NCBI GenBank assembly: GCA_964017195.1
Contig: OZ024894.1
Span: 487,501 to 551,500, forward strand
From: Siderastrea radians
Taxonomy: Eukaryota; Cnidaria; Anthozoa; Scleractinia; Rhizangiidae
Length of the DNA: 64,000 nt
Direction of reading: 5' to 3'
The notes under the pieces: generated by a model
Databases searched by the model: none
Told to the model about the DNA's origin: nothing
The model's input: the letters and a program-made list of their open reading frames with translations, nothing else
Translations under genes and position numbers: made by a program
Shown here: in pieces, positions 1 through 13,000 of the stretch
How the letters are laid out: every line of letters begins with the position of its first letter
How positions within the stretch are numbered: position 1 is the first letter of the stretch

Positions 1-3000
1 AAATGAGGCTGACCGCAACAAAAACTACCGTGGCGTTTCAAAATGTGACCGTGGTTTATCTAAGGCCTGGTACAGGTTCGGAGGTGCTGCTGGCAGGCAG
101 ATGCCGACCCAATGTGTGCCTGTAAATCAATGTGGTACCCACGCCCCTGGCTGGCTTACTGGTGGTCATCCTTCAGTGGGTCAAGGAGTTGTCCAACGTC
201 GTGTGTGCTTTCACTGGAGTCGCAGCTGTTGTCGATGGTCTCTTAACATTCGAGTGCAAAATTGCGGAGCCTTCTTCGTTTATGAGTTGTCCAGACCTCC
301 CGCCTGCAATTTACGTTTCTGTGGTGACAGTGGGTTAGGTAAGGGAAACGTTCCACTTCACTAGATTGTGTTAAGTTTTTGGGGATACGAACAAGCTACT
401 ATTCCCACCTTGGGACAATAAGCTGGAGAAATGGAAGGGTAGTCACTGAATACTGTTGTTTAACACTCGGACATGCAATTGGACATGCCATTTTTTCCAA
501 CACGATTTTTCATCTGTACCTGCAGTTTTTAGTACCTGTACGCATACCCTTTAGACACATTTTGAGGTAAGTTTGGTAAGAATCGGTTGCTATGGTTACA
601 AGACAAGATGTCATAAGAAGCAGGTGGTCAATCTATTTAAAAAAATCTTTTTTTACCTTTTTTGGTCCAAAAAAGTAAAAAATCTTGGCAAAGAGCAACA
701 GAGTCTTTAACTACGACAAATTCTGCCTATCTAACATCAACAATGTTCAATGTCAACCATTTTTTGATAATTTGTAATATTGGGGTAAAATCCAAGAAGG
801 CGGCCATCTCGATGACGTCACTGGCCCCCAGCAGTGCTGCATCCCATAATATTGCCTTAACTTGTAGAGCACATGACAAGCTTTCTACCAAAGGTAAAAT
901 CTTTTTGAAATATTGTAACACAGCAAAAACCCGAGGAGGTAAATTCATTCCCCCCTTGTACGACGGTGAGGGTGGGACTTTCCTTGTGCTTCATTGTGAT
1001 ACTTTTACACAGAATTGTTTGCTTGAACATTTGACTACAGATCGGTTTGGAAAGGCTTGAGACATTTTCTTTTTTTTCTCTTTTTTCTAGGACCAACCAC
1101 GCCACCTTCCTCGGGTAAGCGATACGTAGACAATCATTAATCATCATCATCAACTTCATTACCATCATGATCCAAATGCAGTCTAAGATATCATCTAAGT
1201 CACTGTAAAATGAGCTGCTATTTTGCCCTGCTATTTTGGTGATAAGATAAGTTGAAGATATTGTGCAATTTACTTGGCCAGCTTCAAAGAGTTTTTTCCT
1301 TTAATTTTCCTTCAATGATTCAAGCAAAAATATGCAGGACAATTCCGTAACTAAATAGGTTGAACAACGGTAATTTGCCCAACTAATAAAACGTTTTGCA
1401 ATTAATAAAGCGTAATAACTTAACTCAGGGTGTGAAGCAAATCCTGTGAACTGTAAAATAAGGTTTTTTTTTTGTTTTTTTTTGCAGGCTGTTCAAACTA
1501 TAGGATCCTGAGGGAGGCTGACCGCAACAAAAACTACCGCGGCGTTGCGAAATGTGACAGCGGTTTACCTAAGGCTTGGTACAGGCTCGTGGGTGCTGCT
1601 GGCAGGCAGATGCCAACCCAATGTGTGCCTGTAAATCAATGTGGTACCCACGCCCCTGGCTGGCTCACTGGTGGTCATCCTTCAGTGGGTCAAGGAGCTG
1701 TCCAACGCCGTGTGTGCTTTCACTGGAGTGGCAGCTGTTGTCGATGGTCTCTTAACATTCGAGTGCAAAATTGTGGAGCCTTCTTCGTTTATGAGTTGTC
1801 CAGACCTCCCGCCTGCCAGTTACGCTTCTGTGGTGAAAACGGCATAGGTAAGGGTTAACGATTTTATTAACTAGTTTAGATTGATTTTCTGACGTACGAA
1901 TAAACTGCTATATCCACGTTGGCACGATTGACTGAGAAAGGGGACAAGTAAGGGTGACGGGGCCATTGAATAGTGTTGTTTTGACGAAAAGAAGACCTTA
2001 AATTGTAAACCGAGTATACCTTTTACAAGTTTAAAGGGCAGTATGAATAGTGGGTTAGTGGCCTTACTCGTTTTTTTTTTTTTCTGTTTTTTTTTTCTGG
2101 TGATTTTACCGTTCACCTTCTTGCCATATATAATAATATTATGGCTTATGATAATTTTTTTTGATAGTTTCCACTAGAAAGAAAAAAAGAAAAAGAAAAA
2201 TTTCGAGAGTTTGGGTTTGGTTGGAGTGGAAAGGGCTTGCTTTACTGAAGTAATGTACCGTATTGTGCAGTCCCAGAATTATGCAGCTAATTTTTAACCT
2301 CATAGTTTCAGTCATCCTGAGAGATCCATTTACGAAGTTATGTTATTCGTGTCTTTTGCAGGGCCAACCACACGACCTACTCCTGGTAAGCGATAAAATG
2401 AAATACTATAGACGATGAAATCTTAATTGCATCTTCTCCACTGTGCAAGATGGAGGATATAAGTAGATGACTTTTAATTGTGTAATTTTCAAAACATTGT
2501 CTCTTCAAATAAGATGCTTACTGAATTCGTAACGAGCACCCGAGTTTTACGAGGGGCTTTTTGAGCTATGAGCTTATATATAGCTTTATGTCGTGTAATA
2601 TTTAGTAAATATACTCTTATTTATCTTTCAGCACCAACGACACGTCCATCAGGTAAGGAATGAACGATCGGCTTAAAATGGTCCGGGTGATTCATTTGGT
2701 CTCATCTCAAACTTAAGTGCGAAATACATAAACAAGTAAGCTAAACCTTCATCAGGTATTACTAAGCGATGGATGACTAAATAACAAACGAACAAAAAAT
2801 AGAATACAACAAAAATTCCTTCCCAAATTCGTCTAAGAGGAATTCAAAGACGCAACTTTTGCTGATCATGTATACTCTGTGTTCTTTATCAGTGGATTTA
2901 CTATTAAGAAGTCGCGAATCACCTTCACTGGTAAAAACAAGTTAAGGGTTGGTTAAAAATTTTGTAACGTAACTGTGGTTCCTCAACGACACTGAGTCAC

Positions 3001-4121
3001 CTCAAGTAAATCGTCTAGCCAGCCAGGACAACACAGTTTGAACGAAAAACCCCTTCTTAGTTAACGTTACGAATCTTTCATGAGTACTTGGATTTGTTTC
3101 TCTAAACAACGAAATAAACAAGACAAAAGAAAAACAAAAACAACGAATAAATATGTGCTAAACATTTCCCTTGATATAAATCCTCGATTTTGTTCGTCTC
3201 TCTCTGTCTGAGTACATTACTGTGAGACAAACAAATCAGAAACATACCATATTTGCTCGAGTAAGCGCTGCGGCGTTCTTTAAATTTTTAGTGTTTCAGA
3301 TGCAGTGCTTATTCGGAGGCGGCGCTTATTTGAGGGCGGCGCTCTTTAAAAAATCACAATATTTGTAAACGATGACAAGCAAATGTTAACAAAGAAAAAA
3401 TAACGAAATATACCCACTTCCAACTGAAAAACATGATAAAACAGGAGAATAAATTTCGGAGGCTGGTTTAGATGGACTTGTATCGTACTTGTTTATTAGT
3501 TTGGCTCCTCCAACACTGATTCACTCTGATGATGCTTCGATTAGGCGCCGCATTGTTGTGAATGAATGCGACGCTTATTCGAGGGCGGCGCTCTTTAATA
3601 TTTTTGCTCTCATATGCGGCGCTTAATTGAGGGCGGTGCTTAATCGGGGGCGACGCTTAATCGAGTAAATACGGTATGTGTGGCATTTCTTGTGTAGTTG
3701 CCACTTTTAAGGCAAGCTCAGTTACTAGGTAAGGAATCATCACTAGTACTTGCCCCAGCAAAAGCACTGTACTTGGGTTTTTAGCTTTCTGCCTATTCCA
3801 CCCGTGGGGACTTGGTATATAGGGGAAACAATAAGAAATAACACTTTTTACCTTTTCTAGGAGCCAACCAAGGTTTTATGATCATATGCTTGCCTAGAGC
3901 TATGGTGGTGAGGATTCCTCGTCGTATTTTGCCATCACAATCGGATCCCAGTCTCCTTCATCTCAGTGATCCAGGATGCGGCGTACTTCAGCTGAACGAG
4001 GAAAGCGTTACGATGGAATCCCCACTGGAAGGTTGCGGGACAGTGCGCAGGTTAAAATAAATAAATAAATAAACAAATCACTCACTCACTCCCTCACTCA
4101 CTCACTCACTCACTCACTCAC

Positions 4122-4206
<85 letters not shown>

Positions 4207-4901
4207 CAAAACAAATCACTATAACACTGATTAAAATTCGTTATTACAAATTACACTAGCAAGGAGATGAGTCCAGACGGTTACGATTTATCGACGTAGA
4301 TGCATTGTAATGTGGGGATATCACGCACACCCTGAGGCCAAGCCTAATTCCTGATTCTTTCTTCCTCCACTGCTACAAACACAATATGAAATAAATGTGC
4401 TGGGTTTAGCCTGATGGTTTTTCTGATCTGCAAAGAAAGCAATCCAAAATTGCGGTGCCACAAGGTGCGTTTTTTTGGGGGGGGGTGGTGGCGGGGGGGG
4501 GGATATAATGTTAATCCCACGTTATATATCGTTGTTGATCTCATGCAGTGGACATCACAAGAAATAACTTTTATCAATAATTTTTACACCCTCCTTATTT
4601 CATCGCCATAGTTTTCATATTCTAGTAGCTACGAAATGGCAACGTCTGCCACCTCAATCACAGAAGAGCAAAATCTTCCTGTACGAATGGGATTAAAATA
4701 AACAGTTGCTAATCAATTAACGAACTCTTCTTTTCTTTGTATCTTAACGAATACAGTTCTGACGGAGAAGACGTCTCATTTCATAACAAGGTTGTGGTGC
4801 CAACTGGTTTTGGGAACAAGCGATCTTTCCTTCAATTTCCGTTCAAATGCTCCTACAAAAAGTTTGGACTTCCAGGAGTAGGGAACACGCCCAAGCCGTA
4901 A
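1..4901 (+). CDS. Secreted multi-D8C / zona pellucida (ZP-N) domain protein, 3' part of gene
   Basis: This is the C-terminal part of an extracellular protein of the uromodulin/OIT3 type; the gene starts upstream of the window. Exons read in one frame with all junctions compatible: 1-338 (partial) and 1488-1847 each encode a D8C module (eight-cysteine domain, with VPVNQCGTHAPGWL and CFHWSGSCCRWS); 1091-1114, 2362-2385 and 2632-2652 are micro-exons encoding Pro/Thr linkers (GPTTPPSS, GPTTRPTP, APTTRPS); 3861-4050 and 4757-4901 encode a ZP-N domain whose four cysteines are visible (ICLP, PGCG, GCGT, FKCSY). The stop at 4899-4901 comes right after the ZP-N fold, so the usual ZP-C half is missing, and a splice donor follows at once. 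D8C and ZP domains are known from secreted, polymerising or mucus-associated proteins. The role here is unknown. Alternative: the last exon is mis-joined and a longer ZP isoform exists. Confidence 0.8.
3246..3677. mobile_element. MITE-like element with GCGGCGCTTA repeats
   Basis: The ends form an imperfect inverted repeat (left: accatatttgctcgagtaag; right: cgagtaaatacggtatg). The interior repeats variants of gcggcgcttattcgag on both sides. No reading frame is present. It sits in the intron before the ZP-N exons. This layout fits a non-autonomous DNA transposon; the family was not identified. Confidence 0.6.
4072..4207. repeat. Microsatellite (CACT)n then (AATC)n
   Basis: About 50 bp of CACT/CTCA tetramers pass directly into about 80 bp of AATC tetramers, just inside the intron that follows the exon ending at 4050. 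Confidence 0.95.
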
Positions 4902-5510
4902 ACGGTAAGATGTAGTTTTGTTGTGATTAGACACTAACTGAAAATTTCGTATCTCGTCTCAACGTCCAAGCCGGCCAGTTACCTTTTCAAGAAGCTAGAC
5001 TGCAAACTTGGTAAAAATGTTTCCAACAAAACTATGTGTAGGAGAAGAACAACAAAAATAACAAATACCAAAAGTTGGAAGTTGAAAGCTCACTAGGATG
5101 GATCAAACGAATCATTTATAACCGAAGGATCATCCATTTTAAATAAGCGACTTTTCATACCTTCCTTTATAGTTTCTCGTTTTACATCCTATAAAAATTA
5201 ATTATATTTCGTCCTTTTTTTGACAGTGTGGATTTTTACGGAACCGTTCCCAGACAAGTGAAACCGCCAACTTTCGTAGTTTGGAAAAATAGTTGTTGTT
5301 TTTTTTTATAACGTAAGATTAATATTAAACCAAAATTTGTTATAGTTTTCTTGACGAATAGAATTGTTAATTTTTAGTCGAGCTAACGTTTTTGTAATTT
5401 TAACTGTCGCGCATAAAAAAATGGCGTACCTTCGTTATCAACCCAAATACGACTAACTTAAATATTGTATGGTAACGTAGTGTAGTGAATAAACAAAGGC
5501 ACTTTTCACT
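4902..5510 (+). other. 3' untranslated region and poly(A) signal of the D8C-ZP gene
   Basis: A good donor (GTAAGA, 4905) follows the stop codon, and a plausible acceptor lies near 5225 (tttgacag). A further exon then runs into AATAAA at about 5488. No conserved reading frame is seen here, so the tail is read as an untranslated 3' exon. The intron assignment is inference. Confidence 0.5.
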
Positions 5511-6379
5511 ACAGCGTGTGTATTGGTTTACTTGAAACTGCTTTATAAACGTACGTTTGTAACATTTCATGGATTTTTGCTATCTAGTAAGCTTCCTTTT
5601 TGTTCAATTCCTCATTTGGCAACAAATTAACCCAGATGTCGCGACTCCGACAAGTCAGGCTACGATCCAAGAGATCAACCTCTATCTTCTCCCCCGCCCC
5701 ACCCCCCTTTGCACCCACAGAAAGTTGTTTATGAGTTTGTTTAGCAGATGCAGTACAGCTTTGGCATACAATGTCAAGTTGTTAGCCGACAATGTCTGCT
5801 TGCAGGCTGCGTCGGTGGTAATATGAGACCTCTGATGAAAGGTTAAAAAAACCTGTGACATAGCACAGTCATCCTTCCTCCTGATTGGTATGTAACAAAA
5901 AACAAAAGCCCACTCCCGCTGCGTAATTATTTAGTTAATCGTCACTTATTCACACTTTCACTTTAATTTCTTACGAGGATTAGGCAGCAGAGGCTTGTCA
6001 AAAGACGTTTCTATCAATATTTATGATAAAACACAATGACTGACTTTCCAGCCAACAGTAACATAAAACTAGACAAGACAATATATGAACAAAAATAATA
6101 ATTCATAGTTATTTTCTCAATACTAGGCGTTAAGGGAAAGCTGGGGAGTAACGATCTTTCGCGGCTTGATCCACTAGTAATGGGATCTGCTTTAAAGCAG
6201 ATCATAATGGTTTCCACGTTTAGTCAAACACTTCACCGATTTTCAGACCTTGTGATTATCTTGCATTAAATAAAACGGCAAGACATAAAATCGATTATTA
6301 AACTAAAACATATTGGAAATAGCTGCATTGTGGGTACCTTGAAGACAAAATATTAAAGATATGGGGCTCCGTAGCCTTG
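5511..6379. other. Intergenic AT-rich sequence, no gene seen
   Basis: Only short unconserved reading frames occur. A CCCCGCCCCACCCCCC run lies near 5692. No domain, RNA gene or clear repeat was recognised. Confidence 0.6.
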
Positions 6380-6411
6380 CATGAGAAGCTTAACCCACAG
6401 AAAAAATTCGC
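6380..6411 (+). repeat. Left copy of a 32-bp inverted repeat bracketing the mobile block
   Basis: The segment starting catgagaagctta and running through a cagaaaaa tract matches, on the opposite strand, 46796-46827 with only a few mismatches over about 30 bases. The repeats face each other across roughly 40 kb that contains the transposase/Ulp1 gene, the Polinton, the zinc-finger gene and the kinase. It could be the terminal repeat of a large transposon or two unrelated copies of a dispersed repeat. Confidence 0.5.
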
Positions 6412-7090
6412 TCCAGGAGACTATTTCGAGGTGATAAATTCCGTCAATTATTTTGCTCAACTTGGAGAATTGAATGACGTTTGCGGTCAACATCAATCGA
6501 CACTATATAATTTAAATGAGCTAAATAAATGCTAAATCTCTCTGAAGGGTAACCGATCTGGTGGGTTTCGAATTGAAAGAAAATCTCGAAGATAGTCAGA
6601 GACACCTCTTTTCCAATTCTTCGCTTCAATTCTTTGTTTATACTCGGCTTGTTATTGGAATATGTCAGTTTCAGTTAATGCCTTTGGGCTTTAGGAAAAG
6701 CCAAGTTCAGTTCTCGTGTTTGGCTATTGGCTGTACTTTAAATGAGAAAGGGATAGCTCTATGGCCATTGCGTGGATCGTAAAGAGTCGAGTTATCGTCG
6801 CAATGCCGGTCAGAGTCGCCGTTAAGCGGCCGCGAGATTTAAAAATGCCGCGCGCGCTTTGTCGCCTTTGTCCTGTCACGCACGTCACGTACATTGTTTG
6901 TTCGCGCTTGGTCGGTCCTCTATTGTTGCCCTGTGTGTACTTTCGATTAATGTTGTACAAGGAACATGTGGAAAATAATTATCCATAAAATGTTTATTAT
7001 TACCGAACTTTTAATGTTTTACTGGAGCGGGAATTTCAACTTGGAAAACACGATGTGTTTCACGAGTTCGTCAAACGAAGTGTTTTCGCA
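6412..7090 (+). promoter_or_regulatory. Upstream region of the transposase/Ulp1 gene
   Basis: There is no convincing gene. The stretch from about 6780 to 6940 is GC-richer than its surroundings (gcggccgcg, gccgcgcgcgc), as expected for a promoter-proximal CpG-rich segment before the ATG at 7091. No TATA box or transcription start could be assigned with confidence. Confidence 0.3.
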
Positions 7091-10000
7091 ATGGCAGCGG
7101 ATGTTTCGTCCTCCGTGCCGTCGAAGACGTGGGAACTCTGCAGAGTTACTAGCCCAGCGTTGGACACCAAAAAACATTGGTACGTCCTCACTAAGAGTCT
7201 GTGTGGTAGCAGGCCAAAAGATTTCGCCAAGAACGAAATTTTTTGTCGCTTTCCGAGCGAAATTCAACTTGTGGAAACCCGAGAACTGAAGCCCGCCACC
7301 AGTAACTGTTCTTATAGCAAGAATACGCGAAGCCTTTATGTGGCTACTTCGTTTGGTCTTTGCGCCGCCTTATTGAGACAACGAGACTTTCCCCCAGACG
7401 GATTCATCGGATCGTCCGAATTTATTGCTGTTCAAAATGTCATGAATTGTATCATCCTCGACTCAGACAAAGAATATGGCGGGAAGAATTCCAATTTTGC
7501 CGCGCGTGCAAAGGTTGTCGATGCACAGATCACAAGTTGGAAAGCGAAGTTCGAAGCTGCCGATCTTGAACTGATCAAGTTAAAAACGAGGGTATCTGAT
7601 TTGGAGGCAGAAATCTTGGCGCTGAAAAGCAGTTCAACTTCTCCCTATAATTGCTGCACAACCACATTGCTTGGTGACGGATCATCCCCGGTTTCCTCTT
7701 GCTCTTCGTCGTCGAGTATCGAGGATATAAAAACTAGCCCTCTTGGATCCACGACAAAGAAGAGGAAAGTGGCGGCACACTGCAGAACTATCATGACGGA
7801 TCTGAACGATGTCTGTGATAAATACAACGAATCGTTGGCGTGTGTTCTGGGAAACTGTTTTCTGTATGGGAATGAAGAGGACAAGAAAGACGTGTCCAAC
7901 ACTGTGTCTGAGATTTTGAACCTTGTGATGGACTCCAAGGGAACAAAAAAAGGAATCAAGGATCTTCTCCTGGCGGAAACCCACCAGCGAGTTTTGCAAA
8001 GTATGCGAGTGCCAGACTGGGTTCTTCTGTATTTTAAAATCCAGGCCAAACTCCCGGATGCTGCTTGGCAGACTCTGCTTAATCTTACACAGCTTGGACG
8101 AAGTGGGGTAATATGATAATTTTTGTTTAGTACTAATAATTAGTTAATTAATTAATTTTATGTAGTAGCCTCAGAGGCATTGCTTTTTCAGAAAAAAAAT
8201 GTTGTTGTTGTTTTGTAGGGGTGTGTATGGCATGGGTTGGGGGGGGGGGACAAGTAAGGGGCTAATTGGTCATTAGCTCTACTGTCTTTGCAGGGCTTCT
8301 AATATGACTTTGGTTATGAGATTTGGCAAAACCATATTGAACATGTTCTTTGCAACAACACCCAAGGAAAAAATGACAATTTGTATATGCTCACATATAT
8401 TTATGTACACTATTTACTTTTATTTTCATAAATTTCCCACTTCAATACAAATCAATCAGCGGTGGTGGCAGGTATGAACTGTCTATTAAAAAGTTGTCGA
8501 TGAAATCGATGCTGTCAATCAAAAAAATCAACGTTTCCTCAGCTGTCAATCATTGTCTACTCAGCTGTGAATCTATCCAACCTGTCAATCAAATTACTCC
8601 GAGAACCAATAGGAAGATGACAGGAAAAGAGTATAAAAGCTGTCACCGGATTCAAAAGTCATCATTTCAACCTAGACAATGAGGGAGTTTACATGCGGTA
8701 CGTGTGAGAAGAAGTTTACGAGAAAGGGTAATTTGCTTCGGCATCAACGAGAAAAGCATCCGGATGATGTTCCTGACGAATCTCCTACTCAATATTCGTG
8801 TGATGTGTGCGGAAAGACCTTTCGGTATGAAGCCAATTTAAAAAAACATCAGAAGCTTCACACCCCAACGTGGACGTGTGGTATCTGTGGGCGAAGTGGG
8901 TTCAAAACTTCAGCAGAACTGTTTCACCACGAAAACCAATTTCATGGAGGAAACAGACCCCAGTGTAGCCGTGGACAGCAATGGGAGGATCCATTAGAAT
9001 GCCCGCCTGATGTGGAAACGCTGTACGACTGTGAAGATGAGGAAATTGTCAATTGTATTCGCCAACATTGGAACGAAATTCGCTCTCGAATAGTAGGGTC
9101 CAAATTATCCGCAAATCGGGAGTTGTTTCTCCTCAAAATGGCGTCGATCCAAGATGGCGTCGAATCCAAGATCGCGAGAGGAGCCTGGGGTCTAAGGACC
9201 GGAAGTGACGTCATCAACAACCGGAAGTGACTGGAAAGGTGAAGGTCAGGTGATTTGGGGTGGGACACCGCTGACCGGTACGGAAAAAGGAGATCGCGGG
9301 CTCAACATGCTAGGTCAAAATGGACTTGAGGCGTAGTATTTGAATTTGGTATGAAAAAAGACCCACCCTTCCAGTTTTGAAACCCATCAGAAACGAGGCG
9401 AAGGATCACACGGCAGCGGGCGGCGGCGGCGGGCGCGCGCGCGGGCGGGGAATCGGCGGCGGGGCGCGCGGGGGAATGGGGCGCGCTAAAAGTGCGCTGA
9501 CCCTTTTTAAATAATATACATGACAGCAGGCTCATTTTTTTGAAAGTTCTTTTAATCCCAAAAGTGACAATTTCCCAACGTGGGGTTGAGGTCGTCTTGT
9601 TGTTTCGCCCATTCTAGCCATTGTCTAAAGGTATTGCATTTCACCGTGGCACAGTAGCCTCTTTCATGATGTCCGCAATCTTCTTCGGGTGGTTCTGTGT
9701 CTGGATCGAGCAACGATTGAATTTTCTTACATCCCCAATGTTCCAAATTAATGGCCTCAATGCCCAATTTTTTCAACGTGTCCTTCACGGCTTGTCCCCT
9801 TTGTAAGCGACCCAGGGTTGATCGTCTGTCTTGTATTTGTGGTACAAGTCTTGGACATCTTGTTCAAAACAAGCGTAGGGTTTGGCTTCTTCGCTGGGAT
9901 CATCGTCAAAAGCTAATCCGTGCACGCGTGCCGTGACGTAGGCCACGTTCATTCGATCTCGACCTTTGATTTGTTGCAGGGTCATAGGCATTCGGTATTT

Positions 10001-13000
10001 GATGTTACCGCACGCCCCTTCTTTGACTGCACTCCAACCTAGTTCGCGACAATAGTATTGGTTTTGAAGGTAAAATCCTTCAAAACCAAGGAGGAGACAT
10101 ACTTTGTGAAGTGACTCGGTCGACGGCATCTTGCGGAATGAAGGGCGAGGCGAGGGACGGGTTTTTATACTTTTTTGTAGGGTGAGGGATAGAGACACAC
10201 AATAACCAAACAACAATGTTTCTAACAACAACAAGCTCGTTTTATTCAATAGCGATAAGAACAACAACCACTTTTTTTCTATTCTTGAATCCAACCCCGT
10301 GGTTTATACCAAACAATGGGTGCAGCAGAACCTTGCCCTCGTTGGACAGGTTTAATACGGGGTGGAGGAAACAACTTTTTTAATTGATGGTACAATTTAT
10401 CACGACGATGGTGTAAACTCTCTAACGTTTCTTGGCGTCGCTGAGTGGCATCTTCTTTCCCATAGGTCATTTGATCTTGTTTCTTGGTTCGAGGCATCAA
10501 GAGTTGATCGATTTGTTGGTCTTGATCTTTGATCGCTTCAATGTTACGATCGACAATGGCCCGTTTTTGTCGGGCTTTTTGAATGGCTTGAGGGTCGCCT
10601 TGCTTTTCTGCTTTGGTCAAAGCCTCTTGAGCTCTAGTTCGAAACCCTTCAAATTCACGTGCCATGGTCTCGTCACGTGCCACCGCTTCTTGAAACGATG
10701 TTGCTAGAGGAGGACGGGTGGTCGACACAGGGTCCTCGCTTGGTGGAGACCGGGGCGGTGGGGGTGGCATGCCTGGTTGAGGAAACAGTCTTTCCAGTTG
10801 TTGATAGCGTTGAATTTGACGTTGTTGTAAGGTGGCTCGTCGGTCTTGTCGCCACAAACTCTCGTCGTCATCTCCATAGGTGTTTTGTTTGTCTTTGTCG
10901 GGACGATCTCCTTCCAAGGCATCTAATTCACTATCTTGGGCCTTGATTTCGTCAATGTTGCGATCGACGATAGCCATTCTTTGCCGCGCTTTTTCGATCC
11001 GGGTGGTGTTGCCGGATTTCATGGCCGACGCTAGCTCGGTTTCGGCTTGCTTTCGAAACGTCTCCAAATCCTGATCCATGGTTTCCTGTCGTTTGATGGC
11101 CTCTTGAAAGGAGCCGGGTAGGACCTTCCTAAAAGGAACTTGAGGCGGTGTTTTGGTCAATGAACGTGGGGTGTCCTTAAACACGGACTGGATGGTACGC
11201 GGTTGTACGTTCTGTAACTGACGTTGCGAGCGAAAGTAGTCACTGCTCCCTAACCCATAATCAGGGACCGAGGGAGGTAGAGCGCGCCCTTCCCTTTCTT
11301 TCATGTCCTCCATGATTTTCATCATCTTATCCACGTGTGGGGCATGCGCTAGCTCATCCACCAACAACCGACGTTTCCAAAATTGCGCCATCCCCTCGTC
11401 CGCGACTTGTCCCCCTGTTTGTCCCTCTTCGGGGGGTTTGGGTACCAGGATCATCTCTTTCGCATATTTTTCACTCATGTTGTCAAGGCGTTCAAACCAG
11501 CACGCACAAAAGGGAGAAGACGTTTCCCCAACGACAGAAGGAGGGCACGACGTTCGTACAAGGGGGTTGTCAGACCACTGAGTCGTCGAATCTCTTTTAT
11601 ATGCTTTTTCAAGGGCACCTTGATCTCCGTGGGGATGGGGATCACCCCGTCGTACACGTTGCGGATCAGATCTGTCAAAGCCCGTAATTCCTCGGTACTG
11701 GCTTGTTGTATTTGTCTTCCCCATCCACCTGATGTTAAAGTCAGTAAAAAGGGTTGGTGTGTCAACACTCGCCAAGACGTGTTGCCACCCCCTTCTTGTT
11801 TCTTCTTGTGACTTTTCGGTTTTAACACACTCCCTAACAACGCGCCTAGACCAGCCACCACAGGCACCATCCCTGCGGCCATCCATCCTTTTTTACCCAT
11901 CTTGCCTCTCAGTTTTCCTAAGGGAGCCCGCGTCTTGGTCTTGGCTTTGAGACGAGGACGGGTCGGTCGAGCTGTGAACCCATCGTTGAGTCGTTTGGCA
12001 GCGGCCGAAGAAGGGTTAAAGCCTCGATTGGGTGGATAACGACGCCACGCACCTACCGGGGGAGCCATGATTTTATCTTTCTTTTTTTCTGACAAGATGG
12101 CTTTTTATAGACGTCGTGGCGGCATACGATGTTGGGGTGGCATGCGACGTTGTTGAGGCATCAACGAATTTAACAACATGGGTGCTAAACTCATCCCAGC
12201 CATCAGAGCGAGAGGGCCGAGGCCTCCTTTTTGAGAGCGACGTTTTCTGGCACCCACCCGCTTCTTGTTCTTCTTCTTTCTCTGGGGAAACACCAAACCT
12301 CCTTTTTGGGATGGACGAGGAAGCTGATAGTAGGTGTTGGACGGGAGGTGATTGGGTAAACCAATCATCCGCGAATTGCCTGGTAAATCAAACGCGCCGG
12401 CTCCTCCTTGTCCTACCAGTCCCGGCATGAAATTTCCCAATAAGTTGCCCACGGCTTCTGTGGCCAAAGGGGCTAGGGAATACAACGCCATCTGTTGAGC
12501 AAAAGGGCCCAACCCACCTTTCTGTCGTCGAGATGACACTGGCATGTTTTCTTCTTCTTTTGGTGGAATGTACCAAAACCACGTGGACTTTTATACCTTT
12601 TGTTTGCGAAGAAGTTGTCCTACCAGCGTACCCAGTAATGCCAAAGGGGCCGCTGCCGCGGCCCCTCCCAAAGCCGCGGCGCCTGCCAATTTCCCTGTCA
12701 AGGTGGTGGGGGTCAGTTTGTTGCGTATTTACCACAAGCCCCGGTTCACGCTGCGATCCAAGCGCTGCGGTAAACGGTTGGCGTAAGCGCGTTGAGCCAC
12801 TTGCCAGCGTGGTGGTGGTGGGGGTGCACCGCCGCGTTGACGTCGTTTTTTCCGACGACGACGACGTTTGACCAGAGCAGCACGGCCTGTGGTCAATGGG
12901 CTGGCATCTTGAATGTTCACATCGTACTCATCGCCTCGTAAGACAAAATGGGTGCCTGGCATGCCCGGTCCCCAAGGGGCTTGCAACGAACGAGGAAGGC

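Larger units (their letters stand above)
8436..9445 (+). repeat. Left inverted repeat: polB promoter + polB 5' end + element terminus
   Basis: This 1.0 kb segment is the reverse complement of about 28970-29979 (paired positions sum to 38415), including the exact junction between polB codon 137 and the terminal repeat (9090/9091). It diverges from the right copy at its outer edge (about 8436) and inside a CGG/GCG-rich tract (about 9445). Confidence 0.85.

Noticed and set aside
8494..8682. 62-residue frame upstream of the zinc-finger ORF (also at 26112-26300 and 29733-29921)
   Set aside because: It covers the polB promoter, including the TATA box and CCAAT motif, and starts at a non-ATG codon or within the motif array; its triplication is explained by the end duplication.
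9302..9535. 77-residue minus-strand frame in the left terminal repeat
   Set aside because: Crosses the GC-rich divergence tract of the terminal repeat and has no counterpart that stays open at the right end.
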